Shown one piece after another: positions 54,034 through 63,773 of a stretch of DNA of 64,000 nt; positions within the stretch are counted from its first letter, which is position 1, and each line of letters opens with the position of its first letter. The DNA lies in assembly GCA_959019945.1 (NCBI GenBank), contig CAUEQD010000002.1:109089-173088 (forward strand). Reading direction: 5' to 3'. The translations under genes and the position numbers were made by a program. Source of the stretch: an uncultured Collinsella sp. GTDB taxonomy: Bacteria > Actinomycetota > Coriobacteriia > Coriobacteriales > Coriobacteriaceae. The notes below the pieces were generated by a model, which saw only the letters and a list, made by a program, of their open reading frames with translations, did no database searches and had not been told where the DNA came from.

Positions 54034-56371
54034 AGCGTGCCGTCTTGGGCTTAAAGGATTTCAGACGCAAGGCATTGCTCACGACGCATACGCTCGACAG
54101 ACTCATCGCTGCGGCGCCGAACATGGGCGAGAGCTGCCAGCCGGTGAGGGGGAAGAACACGCCCGCGGCCAGCGGAATGCCGATGCCGTTGTAGAACAGC
54201 GCCCAGAACAGGTCCTGCTTGATGTTGCGGATCGTGACGCGCGACAGCTCAATAGCGCGGGCGACATCCATAAGATCGCTGCGCATGAGCACCACGTCGG
54301 CACCCTCCTTGGCGATGTCGGCGCCGGTACCGATGGCAAGGCCCACGTCGGCGCGCGCCAGGGCGGGGGAGTCGTTGATACCGTCGCCCACCATGGCGAC
54401 CTTGCCGCCCGCGTCCTGCAGTTCGCGCACGTGGCGCTCCTTGTCGGCGGGCAGAACGTCGGCGATGACCTGCTTACGGCTCAGCCCCAAGCGGCGGGCG
54501 ATGGCCTCTGCCGTCACGCGGTTATCGCCGGTGAGCATGCGAACGTCGACGCCAAGCGAGCGCAGCGCGGCGATGGCCCCGGCACTCGTCTCTTTAACCT
54601 CGTCGGCCACCGCGATGATGCCGGCAAGCTCACCGTTCTTGGCAAAGAACAGTGGCGTCTTGCCCTCGGCGGCAAATTGCTCAGCAAGACCAGCGGGCAC
54701 GGTGACCCCCAGTTCGTTCATCAGCTGCACGTTGCCGGCGGCGATGGCGTTTTGCCCCTCGCGCGCCGTGACGCCACGGCCGGGCACGGCGGCAAAGTCC
54801 TCGACCATGCGCGCGACGATTCCGCGTGTCTCGCACTCGGCCATAATCGCCTCTGCCAGCGGATGCTCGCTCTGGCGCTCCAGTGCGGCGGCCAGCTTGA
54901 GCAGCGCTTTCTCGCTCATGACGGGCGCGCCGTCGACGCGCTCGGCAACCACAATGTCGGTTACGGCCGGCTTGCCGCGGGTAACGGTGCCCGTCTTGTC
55001 GAGCACCACGGTGCCCACGTTGCGCAGATTCTCCAGCGCCTCGGCGCTCTTAAACAGAATGCCCATCTCGGCGCCCTTGCCGGTGCCGACCATAATGGCG
55101 ACGGGCGTGGCCAGGCCCAGCGCGCACGGGCAGCTGATTACCAGCACGGCGACGGCGGAGGTGAGCGCCTCGTTCACGCTGCCGGTCAGCGCCAGCCATG
55201 ACACAAAGGTCACGGCCGAGATCGCAAACACCACGGGCACAAACACGCCGGCGACCTTATCGGCCATGCGGGCGATGGGCGCCTTGGTGGCGTTGGCGTC
55301 CTCCACAAGCTGGATGATCTTGGCGAGCGACGTGTCGGCCCCCACGCGCGTGGCGCGGAAGGTGAACGACCCGGTTCGGTTGACCGTGGCGGCGTTGACG
55401 GTGTCGCCGGCGGTCTTTTCCACGGGGATGGACTCGCCGGTCAGCGCGCTTTCATCCACGGCCGAGGCGCCCTCGAGCACCACGCCGTCGACGGGGATGG
55501 ACTCGCCGGGACGTACGCGCAGCACCTGACCGGGCAGGATGGCGTCGACGTCCACGGTGGGCTCGGTGCCGTCCTCGGCCACGACGGTCGCGGTCTTGGG
55601 CGCCAAGTCGATTAGGGCCTCGATGGCGCCACCGGTCTTGGACTTGCTGCGCGTCTCGAGGTATTTACCCACGGTGACGAGCGACAGAATCGTGCCGGCG
55701 CTCTCAAAATACAGGTTGTCCATGCCTGTCATCATGGCCTCGTGGATCTGTCCGGCGGCCAGCTGGTCGGCCATGATAAACATGGCGTAGAGCGACCAGG
55801 CGATGGAGGCGGTGGCACCGACGGCGATGAGCGCGTCCATGGTGGGCGCGCCGTGCACGAGCGACTTAAAGCCGTTGATAAAGTACGCGTCGTTGACGTA
55901 GACGATGGGGATGAGCAGGACGAGCTCGGTGAGCGCGAGCGTCATACTGTGCGTGTGGTCGGTGAAAACGCCGGGCAGCGGCCAGCCGAGCATGTGCCCC
56001 ATGCCTATGTAGAACAGCGGGATGAGGAAGATGATCGAGACGATGAGTCGGGTGCGCATGGCGGAGGCGGCTGCCTCCAGCTTTTTGGTGGGCGACTCCA
56101 TATGGGCGGCGCCGGACCTGGCCTGCGCGCTGCCGCCCGGGGTGGCCTCGGTGCCCGCGCTGACGGGCGATGCCGAGTAACCCGCGCGGTCGACGGCGGT
56201 GCATATGTCGTCGGGCGTGACCTGCGTGGGGTCGTAGTCGACCAGCATGGAGCCGGCGAGCAGGTTGACCGCGACGTTTTGGACGCCGTCGAGCTTGCTG
56301 ACGGCGCGGTCAACGTGCGCTTGGCAGGCGGCGCACGTCATGCCGCCCACGTCGAACTTATCTTGAGCCAT
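54032..56371 (-). CDS. copA: Copper-exporting P-type ATPase
   Basis: A 779-residue P1B-type ATPase. It has one N-terminal HMA domain (FDVGGMTCAACQAHVDRAV), eight membrane helices, the CPC ion site in ISCPCALGLATPVAIM near 428, phosphorylation motif DKTGTVTRGKP near 475, and hinge MVGDGINDSPAL near 690. It exports Cu(I). ATG 56371 has GGAAAGGAGAAGCC. The operon copA-copZ-csoR is under the CsoR-type box at 56432. Confidence 0.97.
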   Translation of the reverse strand: MAQDKFDVGGMTCAACQAHVDRAVSKLDGVQNVAVNLLAGSMLVDYDPTQVTPDDICTAVDRAGYSASPVSAGTEATPGGSAQARSGAAHMESPTKKLEAAASAMRTRLIVSIIFLIPLFYIGMGHMLGWPLPGVFTDHTHSMTLALTELVLLIPIVYVNDAYFINGFKSLVHGAPTMDALIAVGATASIAWSLYAMFIMADQLAAGQIHEAMMTGMDNLYFESAGTILSLVTVGKYLETRSKSKTGGAIEALIDLAPKTATVVAEDGTEPTVDVDAILPGQVLRVRPGESIPVDGVVLEGASAVDESALTGESIPVEKTAGDTVNAATVNRTGSFTFRATRVGADTSLAKIIQLVEDANATKAPIARMADKVAGVFVPVVFAISAVTFVSWLALTGSVNEALTSAVAVLVISCPCALGLATPVAIMVGTGKGAEMGILFKSAEALENLRNVGTVVLDKTGTVTRGKPAVTDIVVAERVDGAPVMSEKALLKLAAALERQSEHPLAEAIMAECETRGIVARMVEDFAAVPGRGVTAREGQNAIAAGNVQLMNELGVTVPAGLAEQFAAEGKTPLFFAKNGELAGIIAVADEVKETSAGAIAALRSLGVDVRMLTGDNRVTAEAIARRLGLSRKQVIADVLPADKERHVRELQDAGGKVAMVGDGINDSPALARADVGLAIGTGADIAKEGADVVLMRSDLMDVARAIELSRVTIRNIKQDLFWALFYNGIGIPLAAGVFFPLTGWQLSPMFGAAAMSLSSVCVVSNALRLKSFKPKTAR

Positions 56372-56431
56372 GGCTTCTCCTTTCCGTGACGTGGTGTCGG
56401 AAATGTTAACCTGCCGATACTATACACCCAT

Positions 56432-56444
56432 ACCCCCTGGGGGT
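56432..56444 (-). promoter_or_regulatory. CsoR-type operator in copA promoter
   Basis: ACCCCCTGGGGGT lies between a -35-like TGGACA and a -10-like TATAGT (spacer 19 bp) on the minus strand. Poly-C/poly-G palindromes are typical CsoR sites. Confidence 0.75.
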
Positions 56445-56524
56445 GTCCATTGGAGATGAAAATGTATGACATTCTGTTATTGGCCGAGGCGATAGCCAGG
56501 TCGGCGGACCGTAGCCGGTCTAAT

Positions 56525-56742
56525 GTCTCAATCTGTAACAACTAGACCCGTTTTTGTCGAGTAACTGTTACAGATCGAGACATTACATCGAGTCACAACT
56601 TAACGTCTCAATCTGTAACATCTGGGGACCGTTTTGCCTGCTAGATGTTACAAATCGAGACAAACCATTCGAGGGTAACCCGAATGTCTCGATCTATAAC
56701 AGTAAGACCGATATTTGAGCCCTGGTTGTTACAGATCGAGAC
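56525..56742. repeat. Palindromic array E (3 units), downstream of the CAP-domain gene
   Basis: Three 57-bp units start at 56525, 56605 and 56686 (80 and 81 bp). The loops read in the reversed polarity (AGACC..TTTT). Confidence 0.95.
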
Positions 56743-56779
56743 AATCTCGGAGCAGATGCCCCGGCCATACAACGTTAAA

Positions 56780-56812
56780 CGCCGGGGCACCCGTGTGATG
56801 GGCGCCCCGGCG
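56780..56812 (-). terminator. Terminator of the CAP-domain surface protein gene
   Basis: CGCCGGGGC pairs with GCCCCGGCG; on the minus strand TTTAACG follows. Confidence 0.7.
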
Positions 56813-56869
56813 CGGCAGGTAGTGCTTGCTGAGCAGAAGAAAGGCAGGAGTCGCGCCTTGCTGAGATTC

Positions 56870-59800
56870 TTATTCTTGACGGCGCTTCTTGTCGGCTAGG
56901 AAGACGCCGCTCGCTACGAGCACGGCACCCCCAATGACAAACGTCTCACCGGCGAGCGCAGCATTATCGCCCGTGGTGGGCAGCGCGGAGTTGCTGCTTG
57001 CGTTGGAGCCATTTGCCGCCCGCTTAGCGGTGGATTGCGGCTTGTACGCGGCCGGCGCGGCTGAGCCCTGCTCGGCCTTTGCGGCTTCCTGTTGCTGACG
57101 AGCGACCTCGTTCTTTAGCGCCTGCTCGGCCGCTATGCGCTTGGCCTTTGCCTCGTTGTAGGCGTTGAGCGCTGCGGTGTACTCAGGCGTCACGGCGTCA
57201 AGGTCTGCCTGGGCGGCATCGAGTGCGTCCTTCGCGGTCTTCTCGGCCTGCTTGGCGGCAACGCATGCGGCAAAGAGCTTGTTGAGGGCGTCGTTTGCAT
57301 TTGCATCAAATCCGGTCGCGATGCCGTTGTCGACATTGACAGACGTCAGTTTGCTAAGGGCGGCAGCGGCGGTATCCGAAGCGTCCTGTGCATTCTGGAC
57401 GGCCGATTCGGCGACTGCGACGGCATCGTTTGCCGCGTTGAGGGCTTTTTGCGCTTGGGCAACCGTTTCGTCGGCGCCCTTCTTTGCGGCTTCTGCCGTC
57501 GCGAGGTTATCGGCGGCATTGTTCAGGGCAGCGGCGTGTGCTTGCTTTAAGGCAAGATCTTCTTTCGCTGTGGTCAGGTTGCTTGCGGCACGCTCCACTG
57601 CTGCCGTCTTGGTCTCGACGGCGCTTTTTGCAGCATCAAGAGCCCGCTTCTTGGCCTGTGCGTCATGATCCGCCTTTTCAAAGGCGCTCTGGGCAGACGC
57701 CTGCGCCGCAACCGCTTCATTAAGCGCCCGATGGGCCTTGTCGGCCTTTTCTTGAGCTGCGGCAACGTCGGCCGAATACTTGGCTAATTCGTCGTTGGCG
57801 GTCGTGTAGGCAGCCTGCTTTTCTGCAACGGCAGCCTTTGCTTTTTCCAGGTCTGCCGCTCGCGTTTCAATCACTTGCTGTGCCTGGTCATATGCCGCCT
57901 GCGCTGCGGCAACGTCCTTCTGTGCCTGCTCGACGTTGGTCGTAGCGGCCTCTAGCTGCTTACGGGCCTCGTCAGCTTCCTTTTGCGCTGCGTCGCGCGC
58001 CGCTTGGGCTGTGGCTACGGCAGTTGCGGCAGTAGCGACGCTGTCACTCTGCTCGTTTGCCGCCTGCTGCTTTTGCTCGACAACAGACGCCGCTTCACTT
58101 GCGGCTTTATCGGCCTGCTGCTTCTTCTGAGAAGCCTGCTGGACTGCAGCTTGCTTGCCCGCAAGGTCGCTCTTCGCGGCATCGAGTCTGCTCCCGGCGT
58201 TTTTGAGCCCGTTGACATAGCTATTGAGTGCCTGCTCGTAAGCATCGACGGACATGGAAGAGCTTGTCCAATCGTGGTCGGGTTTCCATGGCGAGGCTGT
58301 CTGGGCAGTAAACGAGACGGTGGTGCCGTAGATATTATTTTTGGTGGAGGTGTTTGTTCCCGTGCCCATAACTGCAAGGTTAGGATTGATGCAGTTGGTG
58401 TAATGGCCCACCATTGCGTGAAACTTATCGGCGACATAGTTGATAATGTCGGCTTTATGGGCAGTGTAGAAGTTATAGGCAGCTTGTCCTGTGAGGTTGT
58501 GACCGCCCAATGTAGCGGCCGCCTCGTCGAAGTACGCCTTTTCCTCTGTAATCCATCCCTGACAGGGGTCGCTATACCCCCATGAGAGGTTCTCGGTAAC
58601 ATTAAACTGCTTTGCGTGCTCAATGTTCGAACTTGACCAGTTGGCATTGGCAATTGCCGCTGCGACAAGGTTGTAGGTAACCTTAAGTGGGTTTAGACCA
58701 ACGGAAACGCGGTAGCTGTTGATTGACTTCATGACCGTAATAGCCGAAATCATATTGTCGAGCGAGGTTGCGTCGGTGCTGTCGCCAACATGGGTGGCAT
58801 CCTTATACTTGCAGTTTTCGATAATCGAGACTGCCTCATTGGCGCCGACGGACTTAAAGAATCCGATAGCACCTTGTTTGAGCGTTGCCTCGGCGGAATC
58901 TGCTGTCTGCTGGGCAGCATCGACGGCAGCCTGGGCGGACTGAACATTGGCCTGCGCTGCCTGCAGCTCGTTTTGAGCCTGCGAAGCGGCTTTATCCGCG
59001 GCGGCCTTTGCTGCCTTGGCATCCTCTACGGCTTTGTTTGCCTCGTCCAGCTTTGCAAGTTCGGCACTGTGGGCCGCCTTCGCATCGTTGAGTGTTTTGA
59101 CCTTTGTCGCTACCTCGGCATTGGCGGCATCGAGCTCGGACTTCTTTTGCTCGGCGTTCTGCTTTGCGGCGCCGAGTCCCGTTTGTGCTGTTGCCAGATC
59201 GTTCTGTTTTTCGCCCTGAGCTTGCTGAGCGCTTTCCAAGGCTTTCTCGGCACTTGCTTGGGCGCTCTTTGCGGCATCAAGATCGGCCTTGGCGGCATCG
59301 ACCTTTGCCTGGGCGGCATCATACTCAGGGCCCGTGACGCCTGCCTTTGCTGCCGCGAGATCTGCTTGTGCGCTGTTATAGGCTGCCTGTGCCGCGGTTA
59401 CTTTACCATCCGCGGTGGTCTTTGCCTGCTGGGCAGAAGCTAGTGAGCTCGATGCCTGGTCGTAGGCGCTCTGGGCCGCGTTTGCCGTCTGCTGGGCATC
59501 GGCAAGCGCGGAGTCGGCAGCGGCCTTCGCGGCCTTTGCCTGGTCTAGAGCAGCTTGCGCATCCGCGGCGGCCTGCTCGGCAGCCTTGAGCTGTTCCGGC
59601 GTTGCGTTGGCGGCCGCCTTTTTTGCCGTCTCGAGTTTAGCCTGCGCATTAGCTGCCGCCTGCTTTGCGGCATCAAGGACCTTCGACTTGTCCTCGGCGT
59701 CGGTCTTGGCTGCATCGAGCTTGTCTCGAGCGTCCTTGAGTGCGGTGCTGGCGCTACTTGCGGCCTTGGTGCTTTCATCGAGCTGGCGAGCGTATTCGGC

Positions 59801-60232
59801 TCGTGCTGCGGCTTCTGCCTGGTTATTGTCAGAGACTGCGGCATCATGAGCGCCCTGCGCGTTATTGCGCGCCAATACCTTCTCGTCGTACGTTGTCGCC
59901 GCCGCATCATAGTCGGACTTGGCGTTTGCCTCGTCGGCCTTTGCGGCATCGATTGCCGCCTTAAGCTCGGTGATCTTATCGGCGTCCGTCTTTACGACAG
60001 AGCCGGCAACCGCTCCGGCGTAGGTTGCGAGCGGAGACATGATGGCATCTTTTGCCGTGGTCTTGCCAGTGTTCTCGGCAAATGCCGAGAACGGGGCGAG
60101 CAGTGTCGAGCTTGTCATTGCGATGGTCGTCGCCGCCGTGATGGCGAGTCGTGCACCCTTGCGTCCCGAGCGTGCAAGACGGGGTTCGGCGCAGCTTGAG
60201 TCTTCCAGGTGTTTTGGTTCGTACTTTGCCAT
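56870..60232 (-). CDS. LPXTG surface protein with central CAP domain and two coiled coils
   Basis: A 1120-residue wall-anchored protein. A basic N-terminus and hydrophobic stretch (ITAATTIAMTSSTLLAPFSA, cleavage after AFA) form a signal peptide. Residues 85-450 and 680-1030 are long Ala/Lys/Glu heptad coiled coils. Between them a CAP/SCP-like domain is visible: SINSYRVSVGLNPLKV, EHAKQFNVTENLSWGYSDPC, MVGHYTNCINPNLAVMGTG. The end has the sorting motif LPTTGDNA, a membrane helix and a basic tail (KKRRQE), so sortase should anchor it. ATG 60232 has GGGAGAAGAA upstream. Probably an adhesin or host-interacting factor. It is bracketed by arrays E and F. Confidence 0.88.
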   Translation of the reverse strand: MAKYEPKHLEDSSCAEPRLARSGRKGARLAITAATTIAMTSSTLLAPFSAFAENTGKTTAKDAIMSPLATYAGAVAGSVVKTDADKITELKAAIDAAKADEANAKSDYDAAATTYDEKVLARNNAQGAHDAAVSDNNQAEAAARAEYARQLDESTKAASSASTALKDARDKLDAAKTDAEDKSKVLDAAKQAAANAQAKLETAKKAAANATPEQLKAAEQAAADAQAALDQAKAAKAAADSALADAQQTANAAQSAYDQASSSLASAQQAKTTADGKVTAAQAAYNSAQADLAAAKAGVTGPEYDAAQAKVDAAKADLDAAKSAQASAEKALESAQQAQGEKQNDLATAQTGLGAAKQNAEQKKSELDAANAEVATKVKTLNDAKAAHSAELAKLDEANKAVEDAKAAKAAADKAASQAQNELQAAQANVQSAQAAVDAAQQTADSAEATLKQGAIGFFKSVGANEAVSIIENCKYKDATHVGDSTDATSLDNMISAITVMKSINSYRVSVGLNPLKVTYNLVAAAIANANWSSSNIEHAKQFNVTENLSWGYSDPCQGWITEEKAYFDEAAATLGGHNLTGQAAYNFYTAHKADIINYVADKFHAMVGHYTNCINPNLAVMGTGTNTSTKNNIYGTTVSFTAQTASPWKPDHDWTSSSMSVDAYEQALNSYVNGLKNAGSRLDAAKSDLAGKQAAVQQASQKKQQADKAASEAASVVEQKQQAANEQSDSVATAATAVATAQAARDAAQKEADEARKQLEAATTNVEQAQKDVAAAQAAYDQAQQVIETRAADLEKAKAAVAEKQAAYTTANDELAKYSADVAAAQEKADKAHRALNEAVAAQASAQSAFEKADHDAQAKKRALDAAKSAVETKTAAVERAASNLTTAKEDLALKQAHAAALNNAADNLATAEAAKKGADETVAQAQKALNAANDAVAVAESAVQNAQDASDTAAAALSKLTSVNVDNGIATGFDANANDALNKLFAACVAAKQAEKTAKDALDAAQADLDAVTPEYTAALNAYNEAKAKRIAAEQALKNEVARQQQEAAKAEQGSAAPAAYKPQSTAKRAANGSNASSNSALPTTGDNAALAGETFVIGGAVLVASGVFLADKKRRQE

Positions 60233-60374
60233 TTCTTCTCCCAATCGATGAAGGGGCAACTATGACAATTTGCACGATAGGTCTAATGTGGGGAGGTCTT
60301 GTTGCGCAACATTGGCAAGGAGATATCGACACACTTGAGCCACATTTTGGGGAGCAAATTTCAGCGGCTTGATT

Positions 60375-60512
60375 GTCTTGATCTATAACATCTAGACCGG
60401 TTTTTGACCCCTTACTGTTACAGATTGAGATGTTGTCTCGCGGGGTTGGGGTTTTGTCTCGTTCTGTAACATCTAGACCTGTATCTGCCGAGCTAGTGTT
60501 ACAGATCGAGAC
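60375..60512. repeat. Palindromic array F (2 units), upstream of the CAP-domain gene
   Basis: Two 57-bp units start at 60375 and 60456 (81 bp). Loop polarity is reversed (TCTAGACCGGTTTTTG). The rest of 60233-60554 has a GTTGCGCAAC palindrome but no other feature. Confidence 0.95.
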
Positions 60513-60554
60513 AATTGACGGGGAGGGGTTCCGCCACGGCAAGATACCCGCTCC

Positions 60555-62639
60555 CTAAATACAGAACCCGGGGATCACGCACGTCCGCTTCTTGGGGCTG
60601 TCCGCGGGGGTCGCGTATGTGAACACGTCGCCGTTGTGTCCCACGCGGTTTATGTAGAGTGTGCCTCCACTCTCCGATGTGTCGGGGCTCACCGTGCGTT
60701 CCCACCAACAGGTGTCCTTGCCCTTCCACTGGCGAACCAACATCTCGTTCGTGGTATACGGACTGACCTTGAGCTCGCGGAAGAGCTGGTACTCCTTGCC
60801 CTCGCCGTTGTAGATGTCGGCTAGGTAGCGAAAGTCCTTGGCAAACGAATCGGGCGGTTGCGTACCGCACAGCTCGACCATGGCGGGCAGCCAAAGGGTC
60901 GCGGGCAGCTCGCTCAGACACGACGCGCTGTTGGCGGCGCCAACGTTATTCGAGACCTTTTTGACAGACTTAATGAGTGCGCGCAACTCGTTGGGCAGCA
61001 GCTTAAGGCCGTCGCCGTCGAGCCATTCCCGTAGCTCGCAATCTGCCCAGCCGGCGCTCAACGGTTGGGCCGCGGCATCGCGCTCGGCAATACCGGCGTC
61101 GAACATAAACGTTAACCCTGCCTTGCCCGTACCGTCTAGAAGCTCGTCGTGGCGGATGCCCACAAGCTGCGCGCCGACGTGCAGCCCGTTGGTGAGCTTT
61201 ACGCGCTTGGTGCATGGATAGGGGATATGTTCATCGGCATCGAGCAGGTGATAGTGCTTGGCAATCTCGCGTGCCTCGCTACGGGTCTCGGCGGCCTTAA
61301 TCTTGAGCGAAATCTCCTGCAGCTGATCCCAGGTGTAGTCGTCAAGTGAACCGCGGATGCCGTCCAGGTAGTCGGGGATGCCAAAGCCATGGGTTGCCGC
61401 CCCGATAACGCCGAGCCCCGCAACGGCTGCGACAACGCCACCGATAATAAAGCGGCGGCGGGTCATGGCGGCGTATCGGGCCTGCTCCAGAATCTCTCGC
61501 GCTCGCTCGCCGGCGACGTCGACCTTAAGGTGCGTGCCAGAATCGATATCAATTGCGGCCTCGTCCCCTGCGTCTGCACGGCTCTCGGATTTGGCATCGG
61601 TGAGGTATGCCGAGAGCACCTCGAGCATCTGCTGCTCGGTGGGACGATCGCACTGCTCGACTGAGATGCCTTTCATGATGATCTGGACGAGCGCCTCGTC
61701 GTCATTGCATCGCGGCTCGAGCGGTGCCGGCTTGGTCTTGGTCTTTATGAGGTAGAACGAGCCGGTTGCCGCGGCACCCGTCGACTCGACATCGAACGGT
61801 TTGCGACCGCTGTAGAGCTGGTACAGAATACTCGAAAGCGCGTAGACATCGATTGCCGGCGAACGGCGAAGGGCCGCGATGCCTTCGATATCCTGCGTGA
61901 GCATCTCGGGCGCGGCGTATGCGGGCGTGGCAAAGCGCCAGATGTCGGCGCGCCGGGTGATCGTGTCGTCGCCGAGGGCCATGGTCGCGGAGCCCATGTC
62001 GATGAGGCAGGGGTCAAAGGAGCAATCGGCAATCTGTTGCCTGAGCGTTCGGCTGGTGGTGCGGAACATGATATTGGCGGGCGACAGGTCGCGATGGACG
62101 ACCGGATTCACGAGTCCCTGGGTCATCAGGAGTGCGCGAAGCACGGCGTTTCCAACGGCGGCCACCATCTGGGTGGTTAGCCCGCCCGAGGCATCGTGCG
62201 GAAGCAAGGGCAGCGCCTGCTTGAGCGAGGTGCCCTCGACCCACTCCATGAGGATGAGCGGGTCGTCCTCGCAAGAACCGTAGCCATAGACACGCGGAAA
62301 TCCGCGCAGGTGCGAGACGGTACACAGATGGCGGTACTCCTCGAACAGCGCGGCGGTGCTGGCCAGGTGCGCGGCCGATTGCTCGGCAGAGCGATCGGGG
62401 GCTTGGCCGGAAAGGATGGCGTTGTCCTTGAGCAGCTTGACGGCAAAGACCTCGCCGTTCGTGTTGGTCGCGCGCAGCACGTGTCCGATATTGCCGCCGT
62501 CGTGGTATGCCGTCTGAAGAATAAGCGTCATAAACCGGCGCTTGGCATCATCCTCGGCGCTGGGGTCGACCGCCACGGCGGTATCGAACGTGTCGAGACG
62601 GATAAGTTTGCCGCCATAGGCGCTATCGGTAGTATCCAT
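60555..62639 (-). CDS. Serine/threonine protein kinase with C-terminal DUF6273-like domain
   Basis: A 694-residue protein. Kinase lobe: lysine in VFAVKLLKD, EWVEGTSLKQALPL, HRDLSPANIMFR (catalytic Asp) and DMGSAT in place of DFG. The APE segment AYAAPEML is present. A single membrane helix lies near residue 400 (FIIGGVVAAVAGLGVIGAAT). The outer part ends in CWWERTVSPDTSESGGTLYI, NRVGHNGDVF and ATPADSPKKRTCVIPGFCI, a DUF6273-like module seen on many actinobacterial and firmicute surface proteins. It probably senses something outside and phosphorylates inside. The FHA protein gene lies upstream on the same strand. ATG 62639 has no very strong ribosome site (AAAGGAACGCC). Confidence 0.85.
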   Translation of the reverse strand: MDTTDSAYGGKLIRLDTFDTAVAVDPSAEDDAKRRFMTLILQTAYHDGGNIGHVLRATNTNGEVFAVKLLKDNAILSGQAPDRSAEQSAAHLASTAALFEEYRHLCTVSHLRGFPRVYGYGSCEDDPLILMEWVEGTSLKQALPLLPHDASGGLTTQMVAAVGNAVLRALLMTQGLVNPVVHRDLSPANIMFRTTSRTLRQQIADCSFDPCLIDMGSATMALGDDTITRRADIWRFATPAYAAPEMLTQDIEGIAALRRSPAIDVYALSSILYQLYSGRKPFDVESTGAAATGSFYLIKTKTKPAPLEPRCNDDEALVQIIMKGISVEQCDRPTEQQMLEVLSAYLTDAKSESRADAGDEAAIDIDSGTHLKVDVAGERAREILEQARYAAMTRRRFIIGGVVAAVAGLGVIGAATHGFGIPDYLDGIRGSLDDYTWDQLQEISLKIKAAETRSEAREIAKHYHLLDADEHIPYPCTKRVKLTNGLHVGAQLVGIRHDELLDGTGKAGLTFMFDAGIAERDAAAQPLSAGWADCELREWLDGDGLKLLPNELRALIKSVKKVSNNVGAANSASCLSELPATLWLPAMVELCGTQPPDSFAKDFRYLADIYNGEGKEYQLFRELKVSPYTTNEMLVRQWKGKDTCWWERTVSPDTSESGGTLYINRVGHNGDVFTYATPADSPKKRTCVIPGFCI

Positions 62640-62810
62640 GGCGTTCCTTTGTCTGGCATGGGTTGCCGCACGTGTACGTGAGCAGTGCGGCTATCGGTAA
62701 AGTACCATAATAGCCGCGCTGTTCACGTATGCCGCTGAGTATTGTCGTTTACGACGTAGAAGGTAGTAGACGGAAGACGGGCGGTGACCGTCTTTCGATC
62801 ATCGCCCGCG

Positions 62811-63773
62811 CTAGTCCACAATAACGAGAAACGTTGTGTAGAGACCCAAGTGAAGTCTGTCGCTGTTTTCGATTTCCACCGGGGGATAGACCTTGCCGGG
62901 CTCGCGTTGGTCACGCGGCGGCTCAATCACGATATCGCCGTCGCCTGCGCCCGACTCAAGTACCGTGCCATTAGTCGATTCGAGCCCCTGAGCGTACCAG
63001 TGCCCATCTTCGAGCCAAATGCGTAGATGTTCGCGCGATGCATCTGCGCCCACGTCGGTGATGCAGGGCGAAGTTTTGGGCAAAGAGCCAATCACGGTCC
63101 CGTGCGGGTCGCGCGTGAGCGGATGAATCTGCATGTCAACGCTATTGCCGGCATGTGTCCTGAGCAGACCGAGGTTGGGAGCGACGGCGTGCGGCTGATC
63201 CAGACTGCCCATAAAGCCACGTCCGACGGTAGTTTCGGTGGTGCCAAAGTGCCCACCCGTCTTGCTGTCGCAAAAGCGCTCGACGGTGGCCACGCCCTGA
63301 ACGGGATCGGCGAGCGCCCCCGTTGCCACAAAGAGCATAAGGTAAAGCGTGCTTTTCTCACGCACGGCATTGCCGTCAAAGTTGTCGATGCGATTGAGGG
63401 CATTTGCATATAGGCGGCTGTCCAGCTTGTAGCTGGCGAGAGCCGACATCATTTCGTTGGCGGCCGGACCGCGATAGTGCTCGGCGATTGCCCGATAGGC
63501 GGACTCGCCGCCGCCGAGCTTGCTGCAGATTGCCGCGGAAAGGTTGAGCGTGGTGACGGTAAAGTCGCTGTAGATGGCGGGCGCGCACTGGTCAGGCTTG
63601 CGATGGACGATGTAACGGGTGAGATACGAGCGGTTGGAAGAGCATTTCTCGAGCAGGGTACTGCCGAGATAAGAGTTTCCATTGATGAGCATTCGGGCGA
63701 TCTCGAGATGTTTAAGACCGCCGAACGAGCGGATATCGTTATAGAGGACCGAGCAAGGCGTCTCTGCTGCCAC
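62811..63773 (-). CDS. FHA-domain protein
   Basis: A 320-residue protein. The C-terminal 90 residues form an FHA domain, with DASREHLRIWLEDGHWYAQG and LESTNGTVLESG holding the phosphothreonine-binding Arg/Ser/Asn positions. The first 220 residues are helical, without a family I know (ICSKLGGGESAYRAIAEHYR). I chose GTG 63773 (VAAETPCSVLYND), directly after AAAGGAGGTATCC; the frame extends 10 codons upstream without a ribosome site. The kinase gene follows 171 bp downstream, so the two may be enzyme and reader. Confidence 0.8.
   Translation of the reverse strand: MAAETPCSVLYNDIRSFGGLKHLEIARMLINGNSYLGSTLLEKCSSNRSYLTRYIVHRKPDQCAPAIYSDFTVTTLNLSAAICSKLGGGESAYRAIAEHYRGPAANEMMSALASYKLDSRLYANALNRIDNFDGNAVREKSTLYLMLFVATGALADPVQGVATVERFCDSKTGGHFGTTETTVGRGFMGSLDQPHAVAPNLGLLRTHAGNSVDMQIHPLTRDPHGTVIGSLPKTSPCITDVGADASREHLRIWLEDGHWYAQGLESTNGTVLESGAGDGDIVIEPPRDQREPGKVYPPVEIENSDRLHLGLYTTFLVIVD

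Noticed and set aside
54219..55529. 436-codon plus-strand frame opposite copA
   Set aside because: Shadow; Ser/Ala/Thr-rich product typical of frame mirror.
40179..60512. CRISPR arrays
   Set aside because: Spacing is regular, but repeats are 57-bp palindromes, spacers are only 22-24 bp and often end alike, arrays have 2-4 units, and no cas genes are present.
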